Shown: positions 1-8,430 of the stretch, one piece after another
Layout of the letters: the number at the start of each line of letters is the position of its first letter
Numbering within the stretch: position 1 is the stretch's first letter
From: Bordetella parapertussis
GTDB lineage: Bacteria > Pseudomonadota > Gammaproteobacteria > Burkholderiales > SG8-39
Length of the DNA: 44,510 nucleotides
NCBI GenBank assembly: GCA_945897475.1
Contig: CAMDFL010000013.1
Location: 1 to 44,510 of the forward strand
Direction: 5' to 3'
Translations under genes and position numbers: made by a program
Notes under the pieces: generated by a model
What the model was told of the DNA's origin: nothing
Seen by the model: only the letters and a program-made list of their open reading frames with translations
Databases searched by the model: none

Positions 1-15
1 TCCCAGGAAATTTAA

Positions 16-450
16 ATGGCAAAAATTCCCAGTAAATTGCATGAGCCGATCAGCAAGGCGTTTCCCGCCAATGTCTGCCTGGTCGGAACGGTTCTCCCGG
101 ATGGTTTTGCACAGGTGACGCCGCGCGGCAGCGTCCTGGTATTTGATGACGAGCACCTCATGCTGTGGGAACGAGGCAAGGGATCGACCACCGAGAACCT
201 GCACGACGGCTCCAAGGTAATGGTTTTTTTTCGCGATCCCAAACTGCGCGAATCCGGCGTATTGCCGGCGGGCGGGGTAGCGCGCTTTTACGGCGCGGCA
301 AAAATCTACAAATCCGGGCCGATCTGCGATCAAGTCTGGGAGAAATTAATTCAGCCGGAAAAAGATCGTGACCCGGAGAAAAAAGGTTTCGCCGTATTGA
401 TAGCGGTGGACAGGGCGGAAGACCTGGGTGGCAAAGCGCTAGTTGACTGA
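16..450 (+). CDS. PPOX-fold (pyridoxamine 5'-phosphate oxidase-like) flavin-binding protein
   Basis: A 144-residue protein with the sequence character of the small split-barrel FMN/F420-binding family related to pyridoxamine phosphate oxidase. The N-terminal half (about residues 20-75) has the expected strand pattern, with VLPDGFAQVTPRG followed by LMLWERGKGSTTENL and VMVFFRDP, which in this family line the flavin phosphate site. The ATG at 16 follows an AGGA box, so the gene appears complete despite its place at the window edge. It lies 49 bp upstream of the LigJ-like gene on the same strand and is probably co-transcribed with it. A redox or flavin-shuttling role beside aromatic-ring degradation is inference; members of this family are functionally diverse and the substrate cannot be read from sequence. 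Confidence 0.75.
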   Translation: MAKIPSKLHEPISKAFPANVCLVGTVLPDGFAQVTPRGSVLVFDDEHLMLWERGKGSTTENLHDGSKVMVFFRDPKLRESGVLPAGGVARFYGAAKIYKSGPICDQVWEKLIQPEKDRDPEKKGFAVLIAVDRAEDLGGKALVD

Positions 451-499
451 TGCGCCGCCAAAAAAATTCAAATTAAAATTTTAGGAAACGAGGATTCGA

Positions 500-1507
500 A
501 TGATTATCGATTGTCACGGCCATTACACCACTGCCCCCAAGGAGCTGGATGCGTTTCGCAAGGGTCAGCAAGAGGGATTGAAAGATCCCAAGCATGTCCC
601 CTTGAAAGGCTCGCTCAATATCACAGACGACCAGATCCGCGAAAGTCTGGAGGGAGCGCAGCTGAAGATGCAGCGCGAGCGCGGGTCAGACCTCACCATT
701 TTTTCGCCGCGCGCGGTCGGCATGGGACACCATATCGGCAATGAGACCACCAGTAAAAACTGGACCGAGCATTGCAACGAACTGATTCATCGGGTTGTCG
801 GTCTATATCCGGAAAATTTCGTTGGTGTGTGCCAATTGCCGCAGTCGCCCGGAGTTGCGCCCAAAAACTGCATTCCGGAGCTGGAGCGCTGTATCAAGGA
901 ATTCGGATTCATCGGCCTCAATTTGAACCCCGACCCCGCCGGTGGCATGTGGACCGATCCGCCGCTGTTCGACCGCTGGTGGTACCCCATCTACGAGAAA
1001 ATGGTGGAGTTGGAGGTTCCCGCAATGATTCACGTTAGCGGTTCCTGTAATCCGCATTTTCATGCGACCGGTGCGCATTACATCAATGGCGACACCACCG
1101 CCTTCATGCAGTTTCTGACCTCCGATATTTTTAAAGACTTCCCGACACTGAAGTTCATCATCCCTCATGGTGGCGGTGCCGTGCCTTATCACTGGGGTCG
1201 CTATCGCGGCTTGGCGCAGGATATGAAACGCCCCCCGCTGGAGGAGCTCGTTCTCAACAATGTCTACTTCGACACCTGCGTATATCACCAGCCAGGCATT
1301 GATTTACTCACCAAGGTCATTCCTGTGGACAATATTCTGTTCGCCTCGGAAATGGTCGGTGCAGTTCGCGGCATTGATCCGCGCACCGGGCACAATTACG
1401 ACGACACCAAGCGTTACATCGACAAGGTGGATTGGTTGAGTGCGGCTGACAAGGAGAAAATCTTCTCCGGCAACGTCAAGAAGGTATTTCCGCGTTTCAA
1501 GGGCTAG
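500..1507 (+). CDS. ligJ: 4-oxalomesaconate hydratase (LigJ-type amidohydrolase-superfamily enzyme)
   Basis: A 335-residue TIM-barrel protein of the ACMSD/amidohydrolase-2 group. The opening IIDCHGHYTTAPKEL carries the HxH metal site and closely resembles LigJ, which hydrates 4-oxalomesaconate to 4-carboxy-4-hydroxy-2-oxoadipate in the protocatechuate 4,5-cleavage and gallate pathways. A later HGGGAVPYHWGRYRG segment supplies a metal-site histidine, and FASEMVGAVRGIDPRTG replaces the GTDYP-type ending of decarboxylases, a LigJ-like feature. A GAGG box precedes the ATG. The other lig genes (ring-cleavage dioxygenase, PDC hydrolase, aldolase) are not in this window, so the pathway would have to be completed elsewhere. 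The stop codon lies in a small tandem duplication (see repeat entry). Family assignment is firm; the exact substrate is likely but not proven. Confidence 0.82.
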   Translation: MIIDCHGHYTTAPKELDAFRKGQQEGLKDPKHVPLKGSLNITDDQIRESLEGAQLKMQRERGSDLTIFSPRAVGMGHHIGNETTSKNWTEHCNELIHRVVGLYPENFVGVCQLPQSPGVAPKNCIPELERCIKEFGFIGLNLNPDPAGGMWTDPPLFDRWWYPIYEKMVELEVPAMIHVSGSCNPHFHATGAHYINGDTTAFMQFLTSDIFKDFPTLKFIIPHGGGAVPYHWGRYRGLAQDMKRPPLEELVLNNVYFDTCVYHQPGIDLLTKVIPVDNILFASEMVGAVRGIDPRTGHNYDDTKRYIDKVDWLSAADKEKIFSGNVKKVFPRFKG

Positions 1508-1521
1508 ACCAAGAGCTAGAC
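1498..1521 (+). repeat. 12-bp tandem duplication carrying the stop codon of the LigJ-like gene
   Basis: CAAGGGCTAGAC is followed at once by CAAGAGCTAGAC (11 of 12 identical), so the final codons and TAG stop of the LigJ-like gene are copied in frame just after the gene. A weaker third copy may follow (GTTTGACAGAC). Confidence 0.7.
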
Positions 1522-1531
1522 GTTTGACAGA

Positions 1532-1565
1532 CTGGAGCCCTGCGCGCTGGCGCGCTTGGCTCCAG
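1532..1565. terminator. Candidate bidirectional hairpin between convergent genes
   Basis: CTGGAGCC and GGCTCCAG form an 8-bp perfect stem around a GC-rich interior (GCGC...GCGC) that can pair further. It lies between the convergent LigJ-like gene and the cupin gene. No clear T-run follows on either strand, so it is a hairpin with terminator position but without the full Rho-independent signature. Confidence 0.5.
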
Positions 1566-1620
1566 CACGCTGCCGGTATGACGGCTTGCGGTTTTTGCCT
1601 GCGCGCGCCCGAGAGCTATG

Positions 1621-2019
1621 CTATTCGTAGCTGGGAAACAGACGCCCAGTGTCTACCCGCTGCGCCGAGCCGCGAAAGAAAACCAGGTACTTGCAGCCTT
1701 TAGGAAAGCGTGCCGTATGCCGGCTGCCGGTGGGGCGCCAGACAAAATTGCCAGCTATGCATTCACCGTCGTCATCCACCATGCTGCCTTCGAGAATATA
1801 GGTCTGCTCGAAACCGGTATGAATATGCTCAGGGATCATCGAACCCGGACTGGCATCAAACATACAAACCGACTCTTTCTTCTCATCGTCCTTGTAGATC
1901 CACTTCATCTTGATCCCAGGAATGGATTCGTCCCAGGGCATGGAAAGAAGATCCACAAAACGCGAGTCGGTGGGCAAGAGGCCATCGTGAGCCGGATAGT
2001 TGGGGGTTTTGCCTGACAT
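1621..2019 (-). CDS. Small single-domain cupin protein
   Basis: A 132-residue single cupin domain of the type seen in ChrR-like and dihydroxyacetophenone-dioxygenase-like proteins. The first cupin motif appears as SMIPEHIHTGFEQTYILEGSM (about residues 58-78), with two histidines and a glutamate as metal ligands. The second is seen as GNFVWRPTGSRHTARFPKG (about residues 89-107), with the last metal histidine. It is the last gene of the minus-strand catabolic run, 24 bp after the hydantoinase-B-like gene. It could be a metal-dependent dioxygenase or isomerase acting on a ring or ring-cleavage product, or a small-molecule-binding protein; the sequence does not decide. It is shorter than gentisate dioxygenase, so that role is unlikely. 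Confidence 0.75.
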   Translation of the reverse strand: MSGKTPNYPAHDGLLPTDSRFVDLLSMPWDESIPGIKMKWIYKDDEKKESVCMFDASPGSMIPEHIHTGFEQTYILEGSMVDDDGECIAGNFVWRPTGSRHTARFPKGCKYLVFFRGSAQRVDTGRLFPSYE

Positions 2020-2043
2020 GTTCGTCTCCGTAGATTAATGAAT

Positions 2044-3882
2044 TCAGGCGGTAGCGCGCAGGCGCTGGGTTGCCGCCTGATCCAGCACGCCCTCATCGGA
2101 GCATGCCACTCGATATATGTCGCGCGCCGCGACATTGCTGATATAGCCTTGCTTCACATCGCTTGCAACCCGTTCTGGCTCGCGAGACTCGGGCGCGCCA
2201 AAACCGCCGCCGCCGCCCGCCCGCAAGGTGAAGCTATCACCTTCTTTTAGGCGCATATTAAATACTTTGCCGTTGACGAAGTCCTTGTCTTTGCCATCTA
2301 TTTTCATGGTCACCTGATTGCCCAGGCCAGAATGGCCACCCTCTAAGCCCCATGGAGGACAATTGACACGCTCCATCTGCGTACCCACCGACACATTGCA
2401 ACGCGCCTGTACAATTTTTTCCGCGCCCAATCCGCCGCGATATCGGCCTGGCCCACCAGAATCCTGGCGTAGGGCGTGGCTGCGAATCAGCACCGGAAAT
2501 TTGACCTCGGTTTGCTCGCAAGGCGCGTTGTGCGTATCGCCATCGTTCTGGCATACGGTGGCGCTCATGCCGTCCTCGGTCATTTTCGCCCCCCAACCGC
2601 CGCCCATAGGCCCGCCGGTGCCGCCGATGAACAGGCGCCCATCCTTGGGGTTGATGCCATTCACATAGCCCGAAACCAGGTCGGCAAAGTGCCCGGCAAT
2701 GGTCCGCCCGGGAATGGCCTGTGACATCGCCTTGAACACAGTGTCCACCACGGTCATCGGCACCGTCATCCACACGCGCATCGCCGCCGGACGAACCGCA
2801 GTCACCACAGTGCTGGAACCCAGAATCACTTTTAGAGGCCGAAGGCTGCCTTCATTTACCGGGTAATCGGTAGGCGAGGTGAGGCACTTATAAGCAACCT
2901 GCGCGCAACCATAACCGGTTGAAGGACCTGAGTTGTAGAAGCCCCGAACCTGCTTGCCAATTTCGGACAAGTCGATGGTCATCTCATCGCCTTTTTTTAT
3001 CACCTTGACGCGGATGGGGATACGCTGGCCGACATCGACACCGTCATCGTCCATATAGGACTCGGCCTCATAGGTGCCATCAGGAATGGTGCGGGTGCGA
3101 GCACGTGCCGCCGCCTCGGAATTGTCCATGATATTGCGAATGGCATCGAGCACCGGTTCGCGGCCATAGCGGGCAAGCAACTCGGTGAAACGCTTGTCTC
3201 CGGATTTCAGCGCGGTGATCTGCGCGCGTAAATCCCCCATTGCCTTATCGGGGATGCGAACGTTCATTTTGATAATGTCGACCAGATCCTGATTGACGAC
3301 GCCGGCCTTTTGATATTTCATGATCGGAATCTGTATGCCTTCCGAGTAAATATCGGTGGTCATCGCGCCCAGCACGCCGCCCACCTCATTCCAATGCGCC
3401 ATGGTGCAGACGAAGGCGGTGAGTTTGCCGTCGAAAAATATCGGTTGCGTGAAGGTGAAGTGGTAGAGATGACTGCCGGTTGTATAGGCGTCGTTGGTGA
3501 CAAGAATGTCGCCGGGTTGCAGCCCATCAGCGCCAAAATGCCGCAGCTTTGCCTTGATGGTTTCGGCCATACCGCGAATGAAGGAGGGCAAGCCCAGGCC
3601 TATGGATACGGTCTCGCCCGAGGCGGTGTACAGACCCACCGTGAAATCGAGCGCCTCGTAAATGATTGGGTTGTAGGCGGTTCGTGTCAGGTTGGTCTTC
3701 ATCTCCTCGGTGACCGAGAGCACCCCATTCCTGATGATTTCCGTGAGTACCGCGTCTGCCTTGTTGCCGCGGCTGGAACGGTAGCTGGTGTTTTTGCTCG
3801 CGGCTTTTGCTAAGGGTTTAACACTTGTAGCGCGCTTTTTTGCGCGAGGGAGTTTCTTTGCAACTTGAGATTTTTTTGGCAT
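2044..3882 (-). CDS. Hydantoinase B/oxoprolinase-family protein (HyuB-like) with basic N-terminal tail
   Basis: A 612-residue protein of the hydantoinase-B/acetone-carboxylase-alpha family (PF02538). The domain starts near residue 43 with DAVLTEIIRNGVLSV and shows the family hallmarks DILVTNDAYTTGSHL (about residues 125-139), GGTGGPMGGGWGAKM and SGGPGRYRGGLG. HyuB proteins normally work with an ATP-using HyuA partner in opening hydantoin, oxoproline or related rings, or in carboxylation. No HyuA is encoded next to this gene. The first 40 residues are a Lys/Ala/Arg-rich tail unlike the rest of the family. No alternative ATG, GTG or TTG lies between residue 1 and the domain, so the tail seems genuinely translated. 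It sits within the minus-strand catabolic run, 52 bp after the amidohydrolase gene. Confidence 0.85.
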   Translation of the reverse strand: MPKKSQVAKKLPRAKKRATSVKPLAKAASKNTSYRSSRGNKADAVLTEIIRNGVLSVTEEMKTNLTRTAYNPIIYEALDFTVGLYTASGETVSIGLGLPSFIRGMAETIKAKLRHFGADGLQPGDILVTNDAYTTGSHLYHFTFTQPIFFDGKLTAFVCTMAHWNEVGGVLGAMTTDIYSEGIQIPIMKYQKAGVVNQDLVDIIKMNVRIPDKAMGDLRAQITALKSGDKRFTELLARYGREPVLDAIRNIMDNSEAAARARTRTIPDGTYEAESYMDDDGVDVGQRIPIRVKVIKKGDEMTIDLSEIGKQVRGFYNSGPSTGYGCAQVAYKCLTSPTDYPVNEGSLRPLKVILGSSTVVTAVRPAAMRVWMTVPMTVVDTVFKAMSQAIPGRTIAGHFADLVSGYVNGINPKDGRLFIGGTGGPMGGGWGAKMTEDGMSATVCQNDGDTHNAPCEQTEVKFPVLIRSHALRQDSGGPGRYRGGLGAEKIVQARCNVSVGTQMERVNCPPWGLEGGHSGLGNQVTMKIDGKDKDFVNGKVFNMRLKEGDSFTLRAGGGGGFGAPESREPERVASDVKQGYISNVAARDIYRVACSDEGVLDQAATQRLRATA

Positions 3883-3934
3883 TCTGGCTGACGAATTAAT
3901 TAAAAAAAGAAACTATACACGATGAGAAATTTAC

Positions 3935-4771
3935 TCAGACAAGCCCCGGGTAGAGACCAAGTGCGGTTCCACCCATCAGATTGTCAAAATCTCCGGCGCC
4001 CAGAAACGAGAGTTCGCTACGCGCCATATCGACCAAACCGGGAACCGGATGCTCGTGGTTCATCGGATAGTTGGAACCCCACATCAGCCGCTTGGAACCA
4101 TAGCTGTCTATCAAGCGCATGAACCAATCACGAGTTGAGCTCGATCCCGTGCTCGCCGCGAGCAGCGTTGTGGTGGAGAATTTCAGGACGAGATTTTTAT
4201 GCCGTGCCAGATCAAGAAGGGGAGCCGCGTTGACATAGGGTTGGCCCTCCTCCAGATTCGGATGCCCCATATGATCGAGCGCTATCATCTGATCGGGAAA
4301 GCGGCGCAACAGCATCGCAAAGCCGGAGAGATCCTGCCTCGATACGTAGATGCACATGGGAACGTTCAATGCCCGGGCACGCTGCATGACCGGCGACACG
4401 CGCTCGTCATCGATCTGGAAGTCCGCCGTTTGAAACATCATTCGTGCGCCAACCGCACCGTGTTCCCGAACCCAGCGCTCCAGTTGATCGGCGGCATCGA
4501 CATCGCGCGCATCGACCACGCACACCGCCTTGAGACGATCGGGATATTTTTTTGCCATATCGACGACATAGTTGTTGTCGCTGCGGTAGGCGTTTTGCGC
4601 CTGCACCAGCAGCGCCTTGGCCATACCGCTCTGATCCATGTCGGCGAGTAGCTGCTCAGCGGTGTAATCATCGCGAGTCCAGGCGAATTCAGGCGGGATC
4701 ACGTCGCGAAGTTGGCGCGGATATTTTTTGCGATCGGCGCCCAGCACATGGACATGGGTATCGACTATCAC
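3935..4771 (-). CDS. Amidohydrolase-2 family metal-dependent hydrolase
   Basis: A 278-residue TIM-barrel hydrolase of the amidohydrolase-2 group (4-sulfomuconolactone hydrolase, PDC lactonase and ACMSD relatives). MIVDTHVHVLGADRKKYP gives the HxH site at the first strand, ALDHMGHPNL the metal-site histidine region and LMWGSNYPMNHEHPVPG the late aspartate/asparagine loop. That last motif has Asn where most relatives have Asp (GSDYP). It begins 15 bp after the FAD hydroxylase gene on the same strand, so the two are almost certainly co-transcribed. Likely role: hydrolysis of a lactone or carboxylated intermediate produced after ring hydroxylation and cleavage. This is inference; family membership is clear. 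Confidence 0.8.
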   Translation of the reverse strand: MIVDTHVHVLGADRKKYPRQLRDVIPPEFAWTRDDYTAEQLLADMDQSGMAKALLVQAQNAYRSDNNYVVDMAKKYPDRLKAVCVVDARDVDAADQLERWVREHGAVGARMMFQTADFQIDDERVSPVMQRARALNVPMCIYVSRQDLSGFAMLLRRFPDQMIALDHMGHPNLEEGQPYVNAAPLLDLARHKNLVLKFSTTTLLAASTGSSSTRDWFMRLIDSYGSKRLMWGSNYPMNHEHPVPGLVDMARSELSFLGAGDFDNLMGGTALGLYPGLV

Positions 4772-4786
4772 TTTCTCATTCCAGAT

Positions 4787-5962
4787 TTAAATTCCACGAT
4801 AAAGCCAGTCGATTTCCCCAAAATTTTCCGGATCGCGCTTGGACATCAAGTGGTTGCGAAGGTCGCGTGCGCCGCCACGTGCGTGCATGATCTGACCGAA
4901 GATGCGGGAGGTGATCTGCACGCGCGCGGTGCGCAGGTATCGTTCGTCGCGGTAGGCAAGCAAGCCGGCCGGAATGTCGCCTGCGGCCTGCGCCAATATG
5001 TCGGCAAGCACTACGGCATCCTCCATGGCCATGACGGCGCCCTGGGCCAGGTACTGCAGCGTAGGATGGGCTGCGTCTCCAAGCAGTGTGGCATTGCCAT
5101 GGCTCCAGTCTGGCCGGGGCTCGCGGTCGCACAGAATCCAGTGTTTGTCGCGACTGATGTAGGAGAGCATCTGCTGCACATGCGCGGTGGTGCGCGAATA
5201 CATTTCAATCAACTCGTCCGGTCCGCCGAAGTCGTTGATTTGGCCGGCGGCAAAGCGGGGACTGTCGAAGGTGGCGACGTTATTCATGACGGTACCCCCG
5301 CGCAGGCGATACTGAACCAGGTGCAGGCCGGGTCCCTGCCAGATAGTCATGTCATCGAAACGCGACTTATCGCGGATTTCATCGACTGGCACCACACCGC
5401 GATAGGTAACATGGCCTGAGACCCTGGGCGCGCCGTCTCCTATGAGCTTAGCCCTGACGCAGGAATTCAGACCGTCCGCGCCAATCAGGACTGAACCTGA
5501 AAAAGTGCTTCCATCGGCAAAATGCACCCGAACAATATTGCCGCTATCCTCGAACCTGACCAGTTGTTTGGATACATGCAGCGAAATCTCAGCATAGCCT
5601 CGGCACGCGGCGAGCAGGGCGCCGTGCAGGTCGCGTCGGTGCAACACCATGTAGGGCGCCCCGAAGTGCTTACGAAACTTTTCGCCGGTAGAGATGCGGG
5701 TAAGTTCCAGATCGGTTAGAGCATCGACGGCGATCAGTGCATTCGTAAATACTGCGGTTTGCTCGACATCGGCTGCGATCCCCAAGCGGATAAGCACGTG
5801 ATGGGCATTGGGACCCAACTGCAAGCCGTAGCCGATTTCGCCGAACTCAGGGGATTTCTCAAATACCTGTGATCGAATTCCCTTGCGGGCTAGCGCCAGC
5901 GCGGCAGCCAGACCACCGATACCGCCACCGGCGATAAGTACGTCAGAATTTAGAATGCTCAC
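4787..5962 (-). CDS. FAD-dependent aromatic hydroxylase (salicylate / 3-hydroxybenzoate hydroxylase type)
   Basis: A 391-residue class A flavoprotein monooxygenase. The N-terminal Rossmann motif GGGIGG lies at residues 12-17 with the ribose-binding glutamate at 35, then GYGLQLGPNA, typical of the salicylate, 3-hydroxybenzoate 6- and 6-hydroxynicotinate 3-hydroxylase branch. LIGADGLNS is the DG motif, and GDAAHPTLQYLAQGA (from about residue 295) is the second FAD motif. Enzymes of this group use NAD(P)H and O2 to hydroxylate an activated ring, sometimes with loss of carboxylate. It stands between the alpha/beta hydrolase (45 bp upstream) and the amidohydrolase (15 bp downstream). No gentisate or 2,5-dihydroxypyridine dioxygenase is visible next door, so the true substrate is open. 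Confidence 0.87.
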   Translation of the reverse strand: MSILNSDVLIAGGGIGGLAAALALARKGIRSQVFEKSPEFGEIGYGLQLGPNAHHVLIRLGIAADVEQTAVFTNALIAVDALTDLELTRISTGEKFRKHFGAPYMVLHRRDLHGALLAACRGYAEISLHVSKQLVRFEDSGNIVRVHFADGSTFSGSVLIGADGLNSCVRAKLIGDGAPRVSGHVTYRGVVPVDEIRDKSRFDDMTIWQGPGLHLVQYRLRGGTVMNNVATFDSPRFAAGQINDFGGPDELIEMYSRTTAHVQQMLSYISRDKHWILCDREPRPDWSHGNATLLGDAAHPTLQYLAQGAVMAMEDAVVLADILAQAAGDIPAGLLAYRDERYLRTARVQITSRIFGQIMHARGGARDLRNHLMSKRDPENFGEIDWLYRGI

Positions 5963-5983
5963 AGTAGCTATACCTTCTATGTG

Positions 5984-6009
5984 TTGTCGACAATTGTTGT
6001 CGGCGATTT
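5984..6009. promoter_or_regulatory. 13-bp direct repeat containing a TTGTCGACAA palindrome
   Basis: GTTGTCGACAATT is followed directly by GTTGTCGGCGATT (11 of 13 identical), in the 45-bp space before the FAD hydroxylase start. The 10-bp core TTGTCGACAA at 5984-5993 is a perfect palindrome that could be a regulator site, for example of the GntR/FCD type. A 10-bp palindrome is expected by chance dozens of times in a window this size, so support is weak. Confidence 0.3.
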
Positions 6010-6850
6010 AGAGCTTTTCCTGGAAAAAACGCAAAGCCCTGGGTGCCAGGAAACCGGAAAAGCTGCCAGGTTCATCCATGGGCTCTGTGTTCCAGAAGTG
6101 CGGCGCGCCCTGCAGCACCATGGGCCGCGCGAAGTACCCCGCTTGTTTTAACGCCAGCAGAAACGCCTTGGATTGTGTTTCGGGATTGACCGTGTCGTCT
6201 TCGGTTCCCCAGGCGAGCAGAAACGCAGTTTTATTCTTGTCACGTGTTGCATAAGAGACTGGCGAAGATTCGAAATAGATCGCGCTATCATCCACTAAGG
6301 AAGCACCCAAAAACTTTTGAGCGATGTTGTCCCCCGGACGGTTGAGAAGATCGTGCCGCCATTGCGCGGCCATGTCATAGACGCCGTAGACACCTAGGCA
6401 GGCCTTCACCGAGCAACTGATTTTCGAAAAAGGGCTGTCGGGGTAGGCCCCGGCAAATGGCGCTTTATCGCCGGCCAAGGCCACAAGCGCCGCAAGATGG
6501 CCCCCTGCGGAATCGCCAGTAATACCGATGCGCTCCGGGTCGATGTGGTATTGCCCGCCTTGCGAGCGCAAATACTGCACTGCGGCACGAACATCGTGTA
6601 CCGCTTCCGGATAAGCCTTGCGGCCATCCTTGATCAAACGATAATTCACCGAAAAGAGGGCGATGCCGTGTTGTGCCAAATACGCTCCCCAACTGCGGTG
6701 AAATAGCGAGCTGCCCTGTTGCCAGCCCCCGCCATGGACGGCGACCACTGCAGGGAACTCCCCGGGCGCCTTGGGAAGATAGAGATCGCCGGTGATTGCC
6801 ACACCGTCGTGTGTTGCGTAGTGGATGCCTGCCTTTAATTCGTGTTCCAT
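6008..6850 (-). CDS. Alpha/beta hydrolase (HSL-type esterase/lipase family)
   Basis: A 280-residue serine hydrolase. The oxyanion-hole motif HGGGWQQG is at residues 39-46, the nucleophile elbow GDSAGG at 112-117 (Ser114), the acid in GTEDDTVNP near residues 218-219 and the histidine in GAPHFW at 251. The order and spacing fit the hormone-sensitive-lipase/BD-FAE branch. A longer reading frame starts at 6934, but it would overlap the end of the fumarase gene. The ATG at 6850 has a GAGG box at good distance and starts just before the first conserved strand, so it is preferred. There is no signal peptide, so the protein should be cytoplasmic. In the operon it may release an acid from an ester or act on an amide intermediate. 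Confidence 0.83.
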   Translation of the reverse strand: MEHELKAGIHYATHDGVAITGDLYLPKAPGEFPAVVAVHGGGWQQGSSLFHRSWGAYLAQHGIALFSVNYRLIKDGRKAYPEAVHDVRAAVQYLRSQGGQYHIDPERIGITGDSAGGHLAALVALAGDKAPFAGAYPDSPFSKISCSVKACLGVYGVYDMAAQWRHDLLNRPGDNIAQKFLGASLVDDSAIYFESSPVSYATRDKNKTAFLLAWGTEDDTVNPETQSKAFLLALKQAGYFARPMVLQGAPHFWNTEPMDEPGSFSGFLAPRALRFFQEKL

Positions 6851-6885
6851 CAAACCCTCGACTGATAAATAATTTCCGGGTGCGC

Positions 6886-8418
6886 CTAGGCAACCGTGAC
6901 TGGAATCTTGAATTCTCGAATTTTCTTTTCCCATTCCGCCGGGCCCGTGGTGTGTACCGATGTGCCTTTGGAGTCCACCGCGACGGTTACGGGCATGTCC
7001 TGCACTTCGAACTCGTAGATGGCTTCCATGCCCAAGTCAGCAAAGGCAAGCACCCGGGCTTTGCGGATGGCCTTGGACACCAGGTAGGCCGCGCCACCCA
7101 CCGCCATCAGATAGGCAGCCTTATGTTTTTTTATGCCTTCGATGCCCTCGGGCCCGCGCTCGGACTTGCCCACCATCGCCAGCAAGCCTGCCTTACCCAG
7201 CATGGTGTCGGTAAACCGATCCATACGAGTCGACGTGGTCGGGCCCGCCGGGCCGACGGCCTCGTCGCGCACCGGGTCAACCGGCCCAACGTAGTAGATG
7301 ACGCGGCCGGTAAAATCCACTGGCGGTTTTTCGCCTTTCTCCAACATGTCCTGAATGCGCTTGTGTGCGGCGTCACGGCCGGTGAGCAGTTTGCCCGACA
7401 GCAATAGGCGATCACCGGGATTCCAGCCGATGACTTGTTCACGCGTGAGCGTATCAAGGTTGACGCGTATTGCTGAGGATGATGGCTTCCAGGTGACATT
7501 GGGCCAGGTATCCAAGGAGGGGCGCGCAAATTCGGCGATACCGGAGCCATCCAAAACAAAATGTGTATGGCGTGTCGCGGCGCAGTTGGGGATCATGGCG
7601 ATAGGCTTGGAGGTGGCATGGGTAGGGTAATCCCGAATCTTCACATCCAGGACGGTCGAGAGCCCACCCAGACCCTGTGCGCCTATTCCCAAGGCGTTCA
7701 CTTTGGTAAATAGTTCGATACGTAATTCCTCAATCTTTGTTTTTGGCCCACGCGCGAGCAATTCGTGCATATCCAGTGTTTCCATCAACGATTCCTTGGC
7801 AAGCAACACGGCTTTCTCCGCGGTACCGCCAACGCCGATGCCAAGCATTCCGGGTGGACACCACCCCGCGCCCATCGTCGGAACGGTTTTCAACACCCAA
7901 TCAACGATCGAATCCGAGGGTTCAAGCATGGCCAATTTGGATTTGTTCTCCGATCCGCCGCCCTTGGCTGCCAGCGTGATGTCGACTTGCGCGCCGGGAA
8001 CAATCTCCATGTGGATCACCGCCGGCGTATTGTCCTTGGTGTTCTTGCGGGAGAAAATGGGGTCGGACAGTATCGAGGCACGCAGCGGGTTATCGGCATT
8101 CATATAGGCGCGGCGAACCCCCTCGTTGACGGCATCGGCAATCGATCCGTTACCGAACCCGTCCCAGCGCACCTCCATACCGATTTTCATGAACACATTG
8201 ACGATGCCCGTGTCCTGGCACAGCGGCCGATGACCCTCTGCGCACATGCGCGAATTGGTCAGTATCTGGGCAATGGCATCTTTAGCGGCAGGTGACTGCT
8301 CGCGCTCATAGGCACGAGCCATGTGCTCGATGAAATCGGGGGAGTGGTAGAAGCTAATGTGTTGCAATCCGTCGGCGACGGACTGGATGAGATCATCTTG
8401 CTTGATGGTGGTGGTCAT
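6886..8418 (-). CDS. fumA: Fumarate hydratase, class I (iron-sulfur, fused type)
   Basis: A 510-residue class I fumarase with N- and C-terminal domains fused. It interconverts fumarate and malate using a [4Fe-4S] cluster. Cluster or active-site segments are RMCAEGHRPLCQDTGIVN (Cys59 and Cys67), GWCPPGMLGIGVGG and PNCAATRHTHF. The C-terminal domain has VGPAGPTTSTRMDRF, typical of the fumA/ttdB-like half. The open frame extends to 8547, but the extra 43 residues consist partly of three copies of a KRISNL repeat and precede the family's usual start MTTTIKQDD, so the ATG at 8418 is chosen. It heads the minus-strand catabolic run, with 35 bp to the next gene. This suggests that fumarate is an end product of the encoded pathway, or simply that a TCA gene lies upstream. 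Confidence 0.9.
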   Translation of the reverse strand: MTTTIKQDDLIQSVADGLQHISFYHSPDFIEHMARAYEREQSPAAKDAIAQILTNSRMCAEGHRPLCQDTGIVNVFMKIGMEVRWDGFGNGSIADAVNEGVRRAYMNADNPLRASILSDPIFSRKNTKDNTPAVIHMEIVPGAQVDITLAAKGGGSENKSKLAMLEPSDSIVDWVLKTVPTMGAGWCPPGMLGIGVGGTAEKAVLLAKESLMETLDMHELLARGPKTKIEELRIELFTKVNALGIGAQGLGGLSTVLDVKIRDYPTHATSKPIAMIPNCAATRHTHFVLDGSGIAEFARPSLDTWPNVTWKPSSSAIRVNLDTLTREQVIGWNPGDRLLLSGKLLTGRDAAHKRIQDMLEKGEKPPVDFTGRVIYYVGPVDPVRDEAVGPAGPTTSTRMDRFTDTMLGKAGLLAMVGKSERGPEGIEGIKKHKAAYLMAVGGAAYLVSKAIRKARVLAFADLGMEAIYEFEVQDMPVTVAVDSKGTSVHTTGPAEWEKKIREFKIPVTVA

Positions 8419-8430
8419 GTTTTTGGCCGT

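Noticed and set aside
3310-3813. 167-codon plus-strand open frame
   Set aside because: Shadow of the HyuB-like gene, with no recognisable features.
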